Of a stretch of 64,000 nt of DNA, positions 27,422 to 38,486 are shown piece by piece (position 1 is the first letter of the stretch; every line of letters starts with the position of its first letter). Source of the DNA: Methanosphaera sp. BMS (GTDB taxonomy: Archaea; Methanobacteriota; Methanobacteria; Methanobacteriales; Methanobacteriaceae); contig NZ_CP014213.1 in NCBI RefSeq assembly GCF_003268005.1, positions 2,563,501-2,627,500 on the forward strand, in the 5' to 3' direction. Both the position numbers and the translations under genes were made by a program. The notes below the pieces were generated by a model. That model saw only the letters and a list, made by a program, of their open reading frames with translations. It ran no database searches and was not told where the DNA came from.

Positions 27422-27874
27422 ATGAAGTATAAATCTTTTTTCATTTTGCTATTGCTTCTTGTAACACTTTGCAGTATCTCAGCAATCTATGCAGATACAT
27501 ATGTGATTAGAAATTCATCCTTCAGTTTGCCTGACGGATATACCCTTTCAGAAAAGAATAATCAAACGGTACTGTATAACGATGAGTATGTTCTCACTAT
27601 GTATGAAGGTCCAATTCTAAGTACTCAGGAAGCAAAAAATAATAGAATCAACCTTGGTTACAAGTTTATCGGTGAAAGGGATTATGAATTTGATGGAGTT
27701 GAGATAAATCAACAAAATTATAATTATAATGGTATAAATACCTGTGTATATACCTTTGAAAAGAACAATCAAACTTATATCATTACATTGAATTTATTTG
27801 AAAATCAAGATGTACCCGAATATGCAGATAATCCTGTAACTCAAATAATTGATACATTAGAGACAGTTAACTGA
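27422..27874 (+). CDS. Small secreted protein of unknown function
   Basis: 150 residues. A clear Sec signal peptide (KYKSFFILLLLLVTLCSISAIYA) is followed by about 125 residues rich in Asn, Tyr and Glu with predicted beta structure (SFSLPDGYTL, YVLTMYEGP). There is no lipobox or C-terminal anchor, so the protein is released or held non-covalently at the wall. ATG after GGGAGTGG. Methanobacteriales of the gut encode several such proteins; the function is unknown. Confidence 0.6.
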   Translation: MKYKSFFILLLLLVTLCSISAIYADTYVIRNSSFSLPDGYTLSEKNNQTVLYNDEYVLTMYEGPILSTQEAKNNRINLGYKFIGERDYEFDGVEINQQNYNYNGINTCVYTFEKNNQTYIITLNLFENQDVPEYADNPVTQIIDTLETVN

Positions 27875-28173
27875 TGATAACGGACGTATTGATGGAAATT
27901 TCATTCTAATGATTGAAAATTCATTATCTTAAATTCCTTAAGGACATCAGTCAAAAAATCCCCTCTATTTTTATTTTTTTAATGATGAAAACAACCTATT
28001 TTTTTAACATATCCCATAATGTCCTAATCTGCAGGGGATATAGATTATCCCACATTTTTCAAATCAAAATATCATGAATTTATCGTGTCCTGAATGATAC
28101 TAATAATAATATATATCTTTTCAAATAAAATTATTATATGAGATATAAGATAATTGTTATTTAATGAATGTGA
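27875..28173. other. Intergenic region before rimI
   Basis: About 300 bp, AT-rich. A C-box-like ATGATGA occurs near 27980, but no matching D box was found, so no RNA is called. Confidence 0.4.
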
Positions 28174-28182
28174 GTGTTTAAT

Positions 28183-28620
28183 GTGGATATTAGAAATTTT
28201 CAAATCACTGACTTGGATGACGTGTTAAGAATCCAATTTCAATCCTTTGATGATCCATATCCTGTGGGTATTCTTCTTGAGTTATTCAATAGTGGAGCAG
28301 GATTTTTAGTTGCCCAGGTAGGTAGATCAGTAGTCGGATATATAATTTTCTGGATCAGGGAAGGTTCAGGTCATATAATCGCCATAGCGGTTGATGAACG
28401 ATTTCGCTCTATGGCAATCGGGTCAATGCTGCTTGATAAAGCAATAGGACTCATCAAACAAAATGATATCTTCACGGTAAAGTTGGAGGTAAGAAAATCC
28501 AATATCACTGCAAGAAAATTCTACCTAAAAAAAGGATTCAAGCAGGTTAAATATTGTAAAAAATATTACAGTGATGGTGAAGATGGTATAATAATGCAGT
28601 ATACAATCACCAATAACTGA
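28183..28620 (+). CDS. rimI: RimI-like N-terminal acetyltransferase (GNAT)
   Basis: About 145 residues covering one GNAT domain: a central strand with IIAIAVDERFRSMAIGSMLLDKAI (acetyl-CoA pyrophosphate loop RSMAIG) and C-terminal NITARKFYLKKGF. It acetylates protein N-termini, comparable to ribosomal protein S18 alanine acetyltransferase or archaeal Ard1. Two GTG starts are possible; the one at 28183 lies 8 nt after GTGAG and is preferred over 28174. Confidence 0.8.
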   Translation: MDIRNFQITDLDDVLRIQFQSFDDPYPVGILLELFNSGAGFLVAQVGRSVVGYIIFWIREGSGHIIAIAVDERFRSMAIGSMLLDKAIGLIKQNDIFTVKLEVRKSNITARKFYLKKGFKQVKYCKKYYSDGEDGIIMQYTITNN

Positions 28621-29113
28621 TATTTCTTTTTATGGAGTTATCTTTTATAAGTGATAACACATTGATATTCTATAATTATTTTTAGATTTTTCGATAAAAG
28701 TTGGAATTTTCATAGTTAATTTTTTTTATTATTAATTACTATATATTATTATTAGGAATGAACATTAAATAGAATGCTGAAAAATCATATAAAAAACTGG
28801 TTTTTTAGCTATATTTTTAGAAAATAAATATGCATACTTTTTAAATAATTTTTATTTATTATGATAAGACTTATAATTGATGAATTTTATTATTTAAAGG
28901 TTATTTGCTGTAAAATATTTTTTAAAAAATTTTATTTAATAAATAATTCAGGATTTATTTGTAATATTTTATATTTCTTAAAATATGCGAGTATTTTATT
29001 TTTTTGTTCATTTATCTAACTGTTAAACATACAAATAACTTATCGGGTCAACTATCCGTTTAAAAAAAATGGATAAAACCCAATAACATATAAATAATAA
29101 TCGGGGTTAAAAC
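28621..29113. other. Long AT-rich leader region upstream of carAB
   Basis: About 490 bp with no gene. The composition is almost entirely A and T. No pyrimidine-responsive attenuator or RNA motif was recognised. A short dyad (CCGTTTAAAAAAAATGG, near 29056) lies about 55 nt before the carA GTG. Confidence 0.4.
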
Positions 29114-30202
29114 GTGGTAAAGACTGCAAAATTAGCATTGGAAGATGGTACAATTCTCATTGGTGAGGGTTTTGGAGCAGAAACTATTAAAACTGGGGAA
29201 ATTGTATTTTCAACCTCAATGGCCGGTTATGTTGCAGCATTAACAGATCCTTCCTTCAAAGGTCAAATATTAATGTCAACATATCCATTAGAGGGAAATT
29301 ATGGTGTTTCCAAAGATTGGTATCAATCAGAGGACATTAAAGCAGAAGCATATATTGTAAGACAGGTATGTGATGAACCTTGTCATCCAAAAAGTGAACA
29401 ATCATTATCTGAATTTTTAATGGATAATGACGTTCCGGGTATAAGTGGAATCGATACTCGTGCATTGACAATTAAAATTAGGGAAGTAGGTTCCATGAAG
29501 GCAGCAGTTGCAAATACTGATATAGCCGATGAAGAACTACTTAAAATAGTAGCCGAACAGCCTGGTATTGAAGATATGTACTTGGTTGACAAAATCACTA
29601 CAAAAGAACCTAAATACATCACGGACAAAAAAGACTATAACATAGCAGTATTGGATTGTGGTGTCAAAAAGAACATCCTCACAAATCTCATCTATGATGA
29701 TGTGGGCGTAGTGGTAATGCCGGCAGACAGTACCGCTCAAGAAGTCATTGATATGGACGTTGATGGTGTATTGGTCTCCAGTGGTCCGGGAAATCCGGAA
29801 AACGTTGATAAAATCCAGGATACAATCAGGGAATTATCCGTAAAAATGCCTATTGCAGGTATATGTTTAGGTCAGCAAATAATTGCTCTGGCATTCGGTG
29901 CAAAGATATATAAAATGAAGTTTGGACATCGAGGTTCAAATCAACCAGTCAAAGACTTAAAAACAGGACAGGTATATATTACATCACAGAATCACAGTTT
30001 CTCAATAGATCCGGAGTCAATCGAAGGCACTGATTTGGAGATTACGCAGATAAACTTAAACGATGGTACGCCTGAAGCTATTGTTCATAAAGAATTACCA
30101 ATATCATGTATTCAATATCATCCAGAAGCGGGACCTGGTCCTCATGATACAAGAGAATTCTTTGACAAATTTGTAGAAGCTATCAAGAATAACAAAGCAT
30201 AG
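29114..30202 (+). CDS. carA: Carbamoyl-phosphate synthase small (glutaminase) subunit
   Basis: 362 residues, GTG start. The N-terminal CarA domain begins LALEDGTILIGEGFG. The C-terminal class I glutamine amidotransferase has nucleophile Cys in GICLGQQ (about 252) and the His-Glu pair in YHPEAGPGP (about 334). It supplies ammonia from glutamine to CarB for carbamoyl phosphate, feeding pyrimidine and arginine synthesis. carB follows 27 nt downstream. Confidence 0.96.
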   Translation: MVKTAKLALEDGTILIGEGFGAETIKTGEIVFSTSMAGYVAALTDPSFKGQILMSTYPLEGNYGVSKDWYQSEDIKAEAYIVRQVCDEPCHPKSEQSLSEFLMDNDVPGISGIDTRALTIKIREVGSMKAAVANTDIADEELLKIVAEQPGIEDMYLVDKITTKEPKYITDKKDYNIAVLDCGVKKNILTNLIYDDVGVVVMPADSTAQEVIDMDVDGVLVSSGPGNPENVDKIQDTIRELSVKMPIAGICLGQQIIALAFGAKIYKMKFGHRGSNQPVKDLKTGQVYITSQNHSFSIDPESIEGTDLEITQINLNDGTPEAIVHKELPISCIQYHPEAGPGPHDTREFFDKFVEAIKNNKA

Positions 30203-30229
30203 ATTATAAATTTTATAGGAGTTTAAATA

Positions 30230-33200
30230 ATGCCAAAGGATGAAAATATAAATAAAGTATTAATAATTGGTTCTGGACCAATACAAATCGGACAAGCAGC
30301 TGAGTTTGATTATTCTGGATCACAAGCATGTAAATCATTACGGGAAGAGGGCGTTGAAACAATTCTCGTAAACAGTAATCCAGCAACAATACAGACAGAT
30401 ATAGATTCAGCAGACAAAGTATATGTTGAACCGTTAACGGCTGAAATAGTCGCAAAAATTATAGAAAAAGAAAAAGTCGATGCAATATTACCTACAATGG
30501 GTGGACAAACAGGACTTAACATCGCAGTTGACTTGGATAAAATGGGAGTACTTGATAATATTCAAGTATTGGGTTCTCCAATCCAAACAATCAAGGATGT
30601 GGAAGACAGGGACTTATTCGCAGAATTCATGGACAGATTAAATGAACCTATACCAAAATGTCATGCAGTAAACTCATTGGAAGAAGCATTTGACGCAGTA
30701 CAAGATATAGGCTATCCTGTTATTGTAAGGCCAGGATTTACCCTAGGAGGTACTGGTGGTGGAGTTGCCAACAATAAGAAGGAATTCGAGGAAATCGTAA
30801 CTCACGGATTGGACATGAGTTTCAACAACCAGGTATTAATCGATGAATCCGTATTAGGTTGGCAGGAAATAGAATATGAGGTAATGCGTGATAAAAACGA
30901 TTCCTGTATCATAGTATGTAACATGGAAAACATTGATGCAATGGGAATACACACCGGTGAAAGTGTAGTAGTAGCACCTACCCAAACATTATCCGATGAT
31001 GATTGTCAAAAACTAAGAAACGCTTCAATAAAAATCATAAGAGCTCTCGGTATTCGTGGTGGATGTAATATTCAATTTGCTCTGCATCCTATTACAAGAG
31101 AGTATAAGGTAATTGAAGTAAACCCAAGGGTAAGTAGAAGTAGTGCACTTGCAAGTAAGGCAACAGGGTATTCCATTGCAAAGGTATCCTCAAAAATAGC
31201 ATTGGGTATGACACTTGATGAAATAAAAAATGACATTACCAAGGAAACACCTGCATCATTTGAACCGGCAGTAGACTATGTAATTGCAAAAGTACCAAGA
31301 TGGCCGTTTGACAAGTTCAAGGAAAGTTCAGGTGAATTAGGTGTGCAAATGCAGTCAACCGGTGAAGTAATGGCTATAGGAAGAACAATCGAGGAAGCAT
31401 TACAAAAATCACTAAGATCACTGGATATCGATGAGGATTCATTTGAATATGTCAATTATACCGACTATGAACTGGAACACGCTACCGACAAAAGATTCCT
31501 ACAAATCTACTCTGCCATCAAAGATGGAAGAAGCGTTGATGAATTGGCTGAAATAACAAAAATCAGTCCATTTTTCATAAACAAAATCAAAAGCATAGTA
31601 GACTGTGAAGAAATGATTACAGAAAAAGGAGCAGACATCCTCAAGGATGAATATACCTTTAGAAAAATCAAACAATATGGATTTTCCGATAAAAAATTAG
31701 GTCAATTGCTAGCACTTAGCGAAGAGGAAGTATCCAAGTTACGTCATGAATTGAACATCCTTCCGGAATACAAGATGGTAGATACATGTGCCGGTGAATT
31801 CGAAGCAAAAACACCATACTACTATGGAACATACGATTCACCATCAAAACTTGAAGCCGGCAAAGAGAAAAAAATAGCCGTTCTAGGTGCAGGTCCTATC
31901 CGAATCGGTCAGGGAATAGAATTTGATTACTGCTGTGTACATGCGGCATTGGCATTAAAGGATGAAGATGTAAAAACAATACTTATTAACAATAACCCCG
32001 AAACAGTAAGTACTGATTACGACATATCCGATAAATTATATTTCGAGCCATTAACCAAAGAAGATGTATTAGCAGTAATAGAACAAGAAAAACCTGAAGG
32101 AGTAATTGTACAATTCGGTGGACAAACATCAATCAACCTTGCAGAAAGTCTAAACGATGCAGGAGTAACAATACTCGGTACACCATTTGAAAGCATTGAC
32201 ATGGTAGAAGACAGGGAACAATTCACCGAAGTACTCAATGAACTTGAAATACCACAAGCAGACTATGGTATAGCAAATTCATTCGATGAAGCAAGGGATG
32301 CTGCCCATTCAATAGGTTTCCCAGTACTTGTAAGACCATCATACGTTCTCGGTGGACGTGCAATGGAAATAGTTTATGATGACAGTGAACTGGAAGAATA
32401 TATGAAGGAAGCAGTAAGAGTATCAAAAGAACATCCAATCCTTGTGGACAAATTCCTGGAAGACTCCATAGAACTGGATGTGGATGCATTATGTGACGGT
32501 GAAGAGGTATACGTATGTGGTATAATGGAACACATCGAGGAAGCTGGTATACACTCAGGAGACTCCGCATGTGTAATACCACCACAATCAGTATCTGATG
32601 AAATCATAGCACAGGTAGAGGATTACACAAGAAAACTGGCATTAAGATTAGGAGTAAAAGGATTAATCAACATCCAATATGCCATAAAAATGGATCCCGA
32701 ACCAAAACTATACATCATAGAAGCAAACCCACGTGCAAGTCGTACAGTTCCATTCGTAAGTAAAGCAATTGGAATACCAATAGCAAAAATAGCTACAAAA
32801 ATAATGCTGGGCAAAAAATTATCCGACTTTGACTTGGTAAATTACGCTGATATTGAACATGTAGCGGTTAAAGAATCAGTATTCCCATTTATCAAAATAC
32901 CTGATGCAGACTCAGTACTTGGACCGGAAATGAAATCAACCGGAGAAACAATGGGTATAGATAAAAACTTTGGACTGGCATATTATAAGGCACAGCTATC
33001 TGCAGGCATGAACCTACCGACAGAAGGAAAAATATTCCTAAGCGTACGTGATATTGACAAACCAAAAATAGCTCCAATAGCTCAGAAAGCCAAAGAATTA
33101 GGATTTGACCTGATAGCTACAAAAGGAACTGCAGAAGCAGTACCTGAAGTTGACATTGAAGTCATTAGAAAAGTAAGTCAGGGTTCACCAAATATACGTG

Positions 33201-33412
33201 ATGCAATGATTAACGGTGAAGTGGCATTTGTGATAAACACTCCATCAGGTAAACAATCAGCTGATGACGGATATATCATAAGAAGATTGGCCATTGAATT
33301 GGGAGTTCCATATGTAACTACAGTTGCAGGTGCAAATGCAGTGCTCAAGGCAATTGAAGAAGCATCCCATGGAGAACTTAATGTCAAATCATTAAATGAA
33401 TATGCAATATAA
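30230..33412 (+). CDS. carB: Carbamoyl-phosphate synthase large subunit
   Basis: 1060 residues, full length in one gene (unlike some methanogens where it is split). Two homologous halves each have a preATP-grasp motif (GSGPIQIGQAAEFDYSG and GAGPIRIGQGIEFDYC) and an ATP-grasp domain with EANPRASR / EVNPRVSR. A C-terminal MGS-like regulatory domain closes the protein. It makes carbamoyl phosphate from bicarbonate, ammonia and two ATP. Operon with carA. Confidence 0.97.
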   Translation: MPKDENINKVLIIGSGPIQIGQAAEFDYSGSQACKSLREEGVETILVNSNPATIQTDIDSADKVYVEPLTAEIVAKIIEKEKVDAILPTMGGQTGLNIAVDLDKMGVLDNIQVLGSPIQTIKDVEDRDLFAEFMDRLNEPIPKCHAVNSLEEAFDAVQDIGYPVIVRPGFTLGGTGGGVANNKKEFEEIVTHGLDMSFNNQVLIDESVLGWQEIEYEVMRDKNDSCIIVCNMENIDAMGIHTGESVVVAPTQTLSDDDCQKLRNASIKIIRALGIRGGCNIQFALHPITREYKVIEVNPRVSRSSALASKATGYSIAKVSSKIALGMTLDEIKNDITKETPASFEPAVDYVIAKVPRWPFDKFKESSGELGVQMQSTGEVMAIGRTIEEALQKSLRSLDIDEDSFEYVNYTDYELEHATDKRFLQIYSAIKDGRSVDELAEITKISPFFINKIKSIVDCEEMITEKGADILKDEYTFRKIKQYGFSDKKLGQLLALSEEEVSKLRHELNILPEYKMVDTCAGEFEAKTPYYYGTYDSPSKLEAGKEKKIAVLGAGPIRIGQGIEFDYCCVHAALALKDEDVKTILINNNPETVSTDYDISDKLYFEPLTKEDVLAVIEQEKPEGVIVQFGGQTSINLAESLNDAGVTILGTPFESIDMVEDREQFTEVLNELEIPQADYGIANSFDEARDAAHSIGFPVLVRPSYVLGGRAMEIVYDDSELEEYMKEAVRVSKEHPILVDKFLEDSIELDVDALCDGEEVYVCGIMEHIEEAGIHSGDSACVIPPQSVSDEIIAQVEDYTRKLALRLGVKGLINIQYAIKMDPEPKLYIIEANPRASRTVPFVSKAIGIPIAKIATKIMLGKKLSDFDLVNYADIEHVAVKESVFPFIKIPDADSVLGPEMKSTGETMGIDKNFGLAYYKAQLSAGMNLPTEGKIFLSVRDIDKPKIAPIAQKAKELGFDLIATKGTAEAVPEVDIEVIRKVSQGSPNIRDAMINGEVAFVINTPSGKQSADDGYIIRRLAIELGVPYVTTVAGANAVLKAIEEASHGELNVKSLNEYAI

Positions 33413-33495
33413 TTTATTAATTTAAACTCCTTATTTCTCTTTTTTTCTTCACTATTAATTATTATTCTATTTAAAAATTACCGGAGGACAATTTT

Positions 33496-34638
33496 ATGAT
33501 AACAATAAAAAATGGTTTGGTGCTATGTGGATTTAACCTTCAGGCAGTTAAAACAAATGTCATCATAAACGATGAAGGACGTATCATTAAATTATCACCT
33601 CATGATGAAAGTGGTGAAATAATTGATGCTACAAATTGTATAGTGATGCCTGCCTTCCTAAATGCACATACTCACATAGCCGACTCTATCCTAAAAGATG
33701 TTGGGGATGGATTGACAATAAGTCAACTGGTAGAACCGCCAAACGGACTCAAACACAAAATGCTAAATGAGGCCACAGATGAACAGTTAGTAGAATCCAT
33801 GCACGAGGAAGCCAAAGAAATGCTATACTCGGGAATATCAACCTTCATAGACTTCAGGGAAGGCGGAATTGAAGGAGTTAAATTACTTAAAAAAGCAGTA
33901 TATGACCTTCCAATAAACGCCTGCATACTTGGAAGATGTAATGAATACTACGACCCTAAAACAACAGTCGAAGAGGCAAGACTACTTACAAGAGAACTGC
34001 TGCAATACTGTGATGGAGTAGGACTAAGTGGAGTTCAGGACGTGGATTCGGAGATAATAATGCAGATAGCACAGGTATGCAATGATGAAGATAAGCTGGC
34101 AGTAGTACACGTGGCAGAATACTATGACCTTCAGGAAAAATCAATACAACTTACCAACCAGACAGAAATAGAAAGGGCATTACGTGCGGGATTTACCACA
34201 ATAGTGCATGCAACCCAACCCGTACTTCAGGACTTGGACCTTCTTGTGGAAAACAGTCCCTTCATAGTGGCATGTCCACGATCAAATGGAATGCTATCAA
34301 CGGGAATACCACCCGTATCGGTATATAATGAGGTAGGATTGGACGTGGCGTTAGGTACGGATAACGTGATGTTTAACAAGCCGGACATGTTCAGGGAGAT
34401 GGAATATACACTAAAAGCCATGCGTGGAACATATCAAAACAAGATAACCGCTAGGGACATACTGAAGATGGCTACTATTAATGGGTTTAAAATACTTGGT
34501 AAGGATATAAGCATAAGTGAGGGAAACGTCTCCGATATACTCGTGATAAAACAAAAATCAGAAGACCCGTACCTGTCAGTCGTTAACAGGTCATCTGCTG
34601 AGGATATAGTAAACTTCATAATGGGAAATCAGATGTAA
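33496..34638 (+). CDS. Amidohydrolase family protein (deaminase/chlorohydrolase type)
   Basis: 380 residues. Metal ligands are in NAHTH (His58 and His60), VVHVAE, HATQ and the late GTDN Asp, the order of the cytosine deaminase / TrzN-AtzA branch. It probably deaminates a nucleobase, nucleoside or SAH-like compound using one metal. ATG after GGAGGAC. The substrate is not predictable. It sits 83 nt after carB. Confidence 0.8.
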   Translation: MITIKNGLVLCGFNLQAVKTNVIINDEGRIIKLSPHDESGEIIDATNCIVMPAFLNAHTHIADSILKDVGDGLTISQLVEPPNGLKHKMLNEATDEQLVESMHEEAKEMLYSGISTFIDFREGGIEGVKLLKKAVYDLPINACILGRCNEYYDPKTTVEEARLLTRELLQYCDGVGLSGVQDVDSEIIMQIAQVCNDEDKLAVVHVAEYYDLQEKSIQLTNQTEIERALRAGFTTIVHATQPVLQDLDLLVENSPFIVACPRSNGMLSTGIPPVSVYNEVGLDVALGTDNVMFNKPDMFREMEYTLKAMRGTYQNKITARDILKMATINGFKILGKDISISEGNVSDILVIKQKSEDPYLSVVNRSSAEDIVNFIMGNQM

Positions 34639-34672
34639 CATCATAACTAAAAAATAGATTAAAAAAAATGGA

Positions 34673-35158
34673 TTACAAGTCAGATTCGATGTAATCTGTC
34701 TCATCCATGTTCTTCTTATTTTCATTCATCTCCTTTTTATTGTTTTTTTCCAGGTTTTCTTTTGTAATGTAATGTTTCTCTAGCTTTTCACGAATATCCT
34801 CGGGGATAGCCACACTGCTTTGTCGTATAAAGTCAAAGTATAGCATGGTACAGCTACCGTTGGCACGCAGTTGTCCATTCTGCCATGCTTCATGGATAAG
34901 CGTTAGTGATGTTTTGCCAATTTTGGATACATACGTCCTGATTTCCACGTCATAGCCATAGTAGATGGGTTTCAGGTAATTGAAGTCACAGCGAATCATC
35001 ATGAGGTTCCATTTCTTATACGTTAACTCGAGTGTCGGATTAAATATCTCAAATATGGGGTTACGTGCAGTTTCAAACCATAGGGGTAGTGCGGTATTGT
35101 TGATGTGTCTTAAAGCGTCGGTATCTCCGATACGTGGTGTTATGATAGTTTTATACAT
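34673..35158 (-). CDS. Acyl-CoA thioesterase, 4HBT hot-dog fold
   Basis: 161 residues. A single hot-dog domain (about 1-130) begins TPRIGDTDALRHINN, the 4HBT active-site segment with Asp. It is followed by a charged Asn/Glu/Lys tail of about 30 residues. The family hydrolyses acyl-CoA thioesters. As archaea do not make fatty acids in the bacterial way, the natural substrate is unclear, and a bacterial origin is possible. Confidence 0.75.
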   Translation of the reverse strand: MYKTIITPRIGDTDALRHINNTALPLWFETARNPIFEIFNPTLELTYKKWNLMMIRCDFNYLKPIYYGYDVEIRTYVSKIGKTSLTLIHEAWQNGQLRANGSCTMLYFDFIRQSSVAIPEDIREKLEKHYITKENLEKNNKKEMNENKKNMDETDYIESDL

Positions 35159-35347
35159 GTTAAACTTCCTTTGTTGTTTTTATATGTTTATGTTGTTTTA
35201 ATTTATTGTTATTTATTGGTGGTGAAGATTTGAGATTCAATAATGATTGTTTAAATGATAACATAAATATTTTTAAAATAGAATCTGTTAGAAATGGATG
35301 AAAAGTAGGTGGGGGTGATTAAGGATTTTACAGTCAAGAATATAGTA

Positions 35348-35725
35348 CTATCTCTGTAATCTGGTAGAAGTTTCATTGGAATTTGTACTACTACTCCTAT
35401 TACGATTGTTATTACTTCCACTACTTGAACTGCCATTACTACTATTTGACGTTGTATTGTTGGTAGTATTTTTCTTAGTATAGTTTGTAGTTACCTTCTT
35501 CTTTTGTTGTGGTTGTTTTATGGAAACGTTGTACATTGTTGTATTTGTCTCTTTAATCGGCTTTATCATATCATCCGATGAGGTGAGGGATGTTGGAATC
35601 AGCTGTTCGCTGTATTCCTGTCCCACATGAAAGCTTCCCACTACGCATCCTACAGCAAATGCAAGCACGGATACTACTGCTATAACCATTATTGCTGCTT
35701 TTGGATTGTCCACCATTCTAATCAC
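35348..35725 (-). CDS. Single-pass membrane protein with an Asn/Ser/Thr-rich tail
   Basis: 125 residues. One hydrophobic helix (about 10-30, AAIMVIAVVSVLAFAVGCVVG) is followed by an external region that becomes almost pure Asn, Ser, Thr and Lys with many Asn-X-Ser/Thr sequons. This low-complexity tail would be a dense N-glycosylation or spacer region. It starts 13 nt after glmS on the same strand and is probably co-transcribed. No known domain. Confidence 0.55.
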   Translation of the reverse strand: MIRMVDNPKAAIMVIAVVSVLAFAVGCVVGSFHVGQEYSEQLIPTSLTSSDDMIKPIKETNTTMYNVSIKQPQQKKKVTTNYTKKNTTNNTTSNSSNGSSSSGSNNNRNRSSSTNSNETSTRLQR

Positions 35726-35738
35726 TCATTATTATCTT

Positions 35739-37511
35739 TTATTGTACTGTTACGGATTTTGCCAGGTTTTTAGGTTTATCTGGGTCTATTCCTTTTAATA
35801 TGCTGATGTAGTATGCCAGTAACTGAAGGTCTATTATGTACAGTAACGGTGCAAGTATTTCATCAATCACCGGGTTGAAGAGGAGTTTATCCTCTATCAT
35901 GTCTATCTGCTTATCATCCTTTGAACCAAGGATTATCATATCCGCTCCTCTGGATATGATTTCCTGTAGGTTGCTGAATGTTTTTGCATAGCTTGGGCCA
36001 GGTGGGAGAAGTCCGACTACGGGTATGTTGTCTTCTATCAATGCAAGTGGGCCGTGTTTAAGTTCTCCGGCTGCATATCCTTCACCGTGTATGTATGTTA
36101 TCTCCTTAAGTTTCAATGCTCCTTCCAGTGCTGTAGGGTAGTTGAATCCACGTCCGATGTAGAAGAAGTCTCTTGCGTACTTGTATTTCTTGGAGATTTC
36201 CTTGATCTGTTCTTCTCTTGTAAGTAGTTCCTCTGATAGTTCAGATAGTTTTCCCAGTTTTTCAAGTAGTTCATTGTTTTCTGCCATGTGTGCTACTAAT
36301 AGGTAGATACAGATTAACTGGCTGAGGTATGTTTTTGTTGCGGCTACACCAATTTCCGGTCCTGCTCTGGTAAATATTACGTGGTCTGCCTCACGTGTTA
36401 TTGAACTTCCCACAACGTTTACTATTGCAAGGGTTTCTGATTTTTCCTTTGCTATTTTAAGTGCTTTTAATGTATCTGCGGTTTCACCGGATTGTGTTAT
36501 GAATATTACTAATGTGTGGTCATCCAATGTCTTCTTGAAGAATTCGAATTCTGATGCCAGTATTACCTCTGTTGGTATGGCAAGTTCCGTTTCTATTAGG
36601 TATTCTCCGATAAGTGATGCATGGTAGCTGGTTCCGCATGCAACAAAGCATATTCTGTTAAAGTTTTTGAAGTTTGAAACGATTTCATTAATTTTATTGG
36701 ATTCGGATAGTGTGTCTTTGATTACCTGTGGTTCTTCATGTATCTCCTTTAACATGAAATGGTCATATCCACCTTTTTCAGCCATTTCTGGACTCCATGT
36801 AATGATGTCTATGTTCTTTTCCTTTTTATTTAATTCCAGGTCCATTATGTCAACGTTGTCCTGTGTCAGGACTATTATCTCTTCATTATCCAGGTAGATT
36901 ACCTTGTTGGTTTCTTTTAGTATGGCCGGTACGTCTGATGCCAGGAAGTTTCCATGATCTGCAAGTCCCACTATCAGTGGGCTTTCATTTCTTGCACCTA
37001 TTATTTTTCCAGGCTCGTCCTTTGATATTATTGCAAGGGCGTAGGAACCTTTTAATCTTTTGATTGTGGATTGAACCGCAACTAAAAATTCCTGTCCTTC
37101 TTTCATGTACTTTTCTATCAGATGTGGTATGACTTCAGTATCGGTATCTGATTTGAAGATATGTCCTTCTTCGAGTAGCTGTTCTTTCAGTTCCTGGTAG
37201 TTTTCGATGATACCGTTATGCACTACGCTTATTTTTTCATCACAGTCACAATGCGGGTGTGCATTTTCCTTTGTTGGTATTCCATGGGTAGCCCATCTTA
37301 CATGTGCTATTCCAGTATTTCCGTCAATATCTGTTAGATGAATTTCATTGTTAACATCTTTTATTTTTCCACTACCTTTTTTCAGATTTATCTTATCCGT
37401 AACGGTTGCTATTCCAACAGAATCATATCCCCTATATTCCAATTTCTTTATTGATTCTATGATTGTCGGTGCCGCCTTTTTATCCAATACACATCCTACA
37501 ATTCCACACAT
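35739..37511 (-). CDS. glmS: Glutamine:fructose-6-phosphate aminotransferase
   Basis: 590 residues. The N-terminal class II amidotransferase has the nucleophile as Cys2 of MCGIVG. Two SIS sugar isomerase domains have the segments CGTSYHASL and TQSGETADT, and the C-terminus ends LAKSVTVQ. It makes glucosamine-6-phosphate, the entry to UDP-GlcNAc and UDP-TalNAc-type sugars for pseudomurein and glycoproteins. ATG after GGAGAA with an AT-rich promoter. Confidence 0.96.
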   Translation of the reverse strand: MCGIVGCVLDKKAAPTIIESIKKLEYRGYDSVGIATVTDKINLKKGSGKIKDVNNEIHLTDIDGNTGIAHVRWATHGIPTKENAHPHCDCDEKISVVHNGIIENYQELKEQLLEEGHIFKSDTDTEVIPHLIEKYMKEGQEFLVAVQSTIKRLKGSYALAIISKDEPGKIIGARNESPLIVGLADHGNFLASDVPAILKETNKVIYLDNEEIIVLTQDNVDIMDLELNKKEKNIDIITWSPEMAEKGGYDHFMLKEIHEEPQVIKDTLSESNKINEIVSNFKNFNRICFVACGTSYHASLIGEYLIETELAIPTEVILASEFEFFKKTLDDHTLVIFITQSGETADTLKALKIAKEKSETLAIVNVVGSSITREADHVIFTRAGPEIGVAATKTYLSQLICIYLLVAHMAENNELLEKLGKLSELSEELLTREEQIKEISKKYKYARDFFYIGRGFNYPTALEGALKLKEITYIHGEGYAAGELKHGPLALIEDNIPVVGLLPPGPSYAKTFSNLQEIISRGADMIILGSKDDKQIDMIEDKLLFNPVIDEILAPLLYIIDLQLLAYYISILKGIDPDKPKNLAKSVTVQ

Positions 37512-37704
37512 TCTATATTCTCCTGATAAAATTATATAATATAAAACTTGTTTTTATCAATCATATTATTAGATTTTATTTATACTATTAGGTTTCTATT
37601 TCATATATTATAATAGTTATTATTTACAAATAATATAATATAGTTAATAAAGGAAATCTATGTGAATGTAGATATTTCCTAATAAAATTTTTGTGGAATT
37701 TATT

Positions 37705-38457
37705 ATGAGTCAAATAGCTAAAGAATTACTATATACAGGTAAAGCAAAGGATGTTTATAAAACAGATAATGATGATGAATATATTATTAAGTTCAGAGAT
37801 GATATCACCGCCCTGGATGGCGGCAAGAAGGATACCTTGTCTAAAAAGGGAGTCTACAATGCATTGATATCTACAAAGTTATTTGAAGTGCTTGAAGCTG
37901 AAGGTATCAAAACCCAGTATATCGAATTGTTAAGTCCTGATGAAATGTTAACCATGTCACTTGACATGATACCTTTAGAGGTTATTTGTCGTAATATAGC
38001 AACGGGCAGTCTTGTCAAAAAGTACCCGTTCCCTGAGAAAAAGGAATTAAATCCACCTATTATTCAATTTGATTATAAGAATGATGAATATCATGATCCG
38101 ATGTTGAATGACAGCATTATCCTGGCGTTGGATATTGTCAGTCAGGATGCACTTGATGAAATCAGGCAGATAACCCTTAAAATTAACAGGGTATTGTCCG
38201 ATTTTCTTAAATCCAAAGGATTATTGTTGGTTGACTTCAAGTTAGAGTATGGATTTGATAAGGACGGTAACATCATATTGGGTGATGAGATAAGTCCGGA
38301 CACTACCAGATTATGGGATGTGGATACACTTGAAAACTTCGATAAGGACATATTCAGAAAAGGAGAAGATGGTGTAGTGGATGCATACAGAAAAGTGGTT
38401 GATTTGATATTGACTGATGATGAAAAAGATAAATGGAATGTTAAAGATATAGAATAA
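37705..38457 (+). CDS. purC: SAICAR synthetase (phosphoribosylaminoimidazole-succinocarboxamide synthase)
   Basis: About 250 residues. Features are [23 protein letters not shown] and the [13 protein letters not shown] and DFKLEYG motifs of PurC. It couples CAIR with aspartate in IMP synthesis. The ATG at 37705 is preferred over a GTG 12 nt upstream, which lacks support. purS and purQ follow. Confidence 0.94.
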   Translation: MSQIAKELLYTGKAKDVYKTDNDDEYIIKFRDDITALDGGKKDTLSKKGVYNALISTKLFEVLEAEGIKTQYIELLSPDEMLTMSLDMIPLEVICRNIATGSLVKKYPFPEKKELNPPIIQFDYKNDEYHDPMLNDSIILALDIVSQDALDEIRQITLKINRVLSDFLKSKGLLLVDFKLEYGFDKDGNIILGDEISPDTTRLWDVDTLENFDKDIFRKGEDGVVDAYRKVVDLILTDDEKDKWNVKDIE

Positions 38458-38486
38458 ATAATGATTGCAAATAGGATGTTGTTTAT

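Noticed and set aside
27980-28110. Possible second C/D box RNA (ATGATGA near 27980, CTGA near 28090)
   Set aside because: The boxes are too far apart, with no D'/C' pair and no terminal stem.
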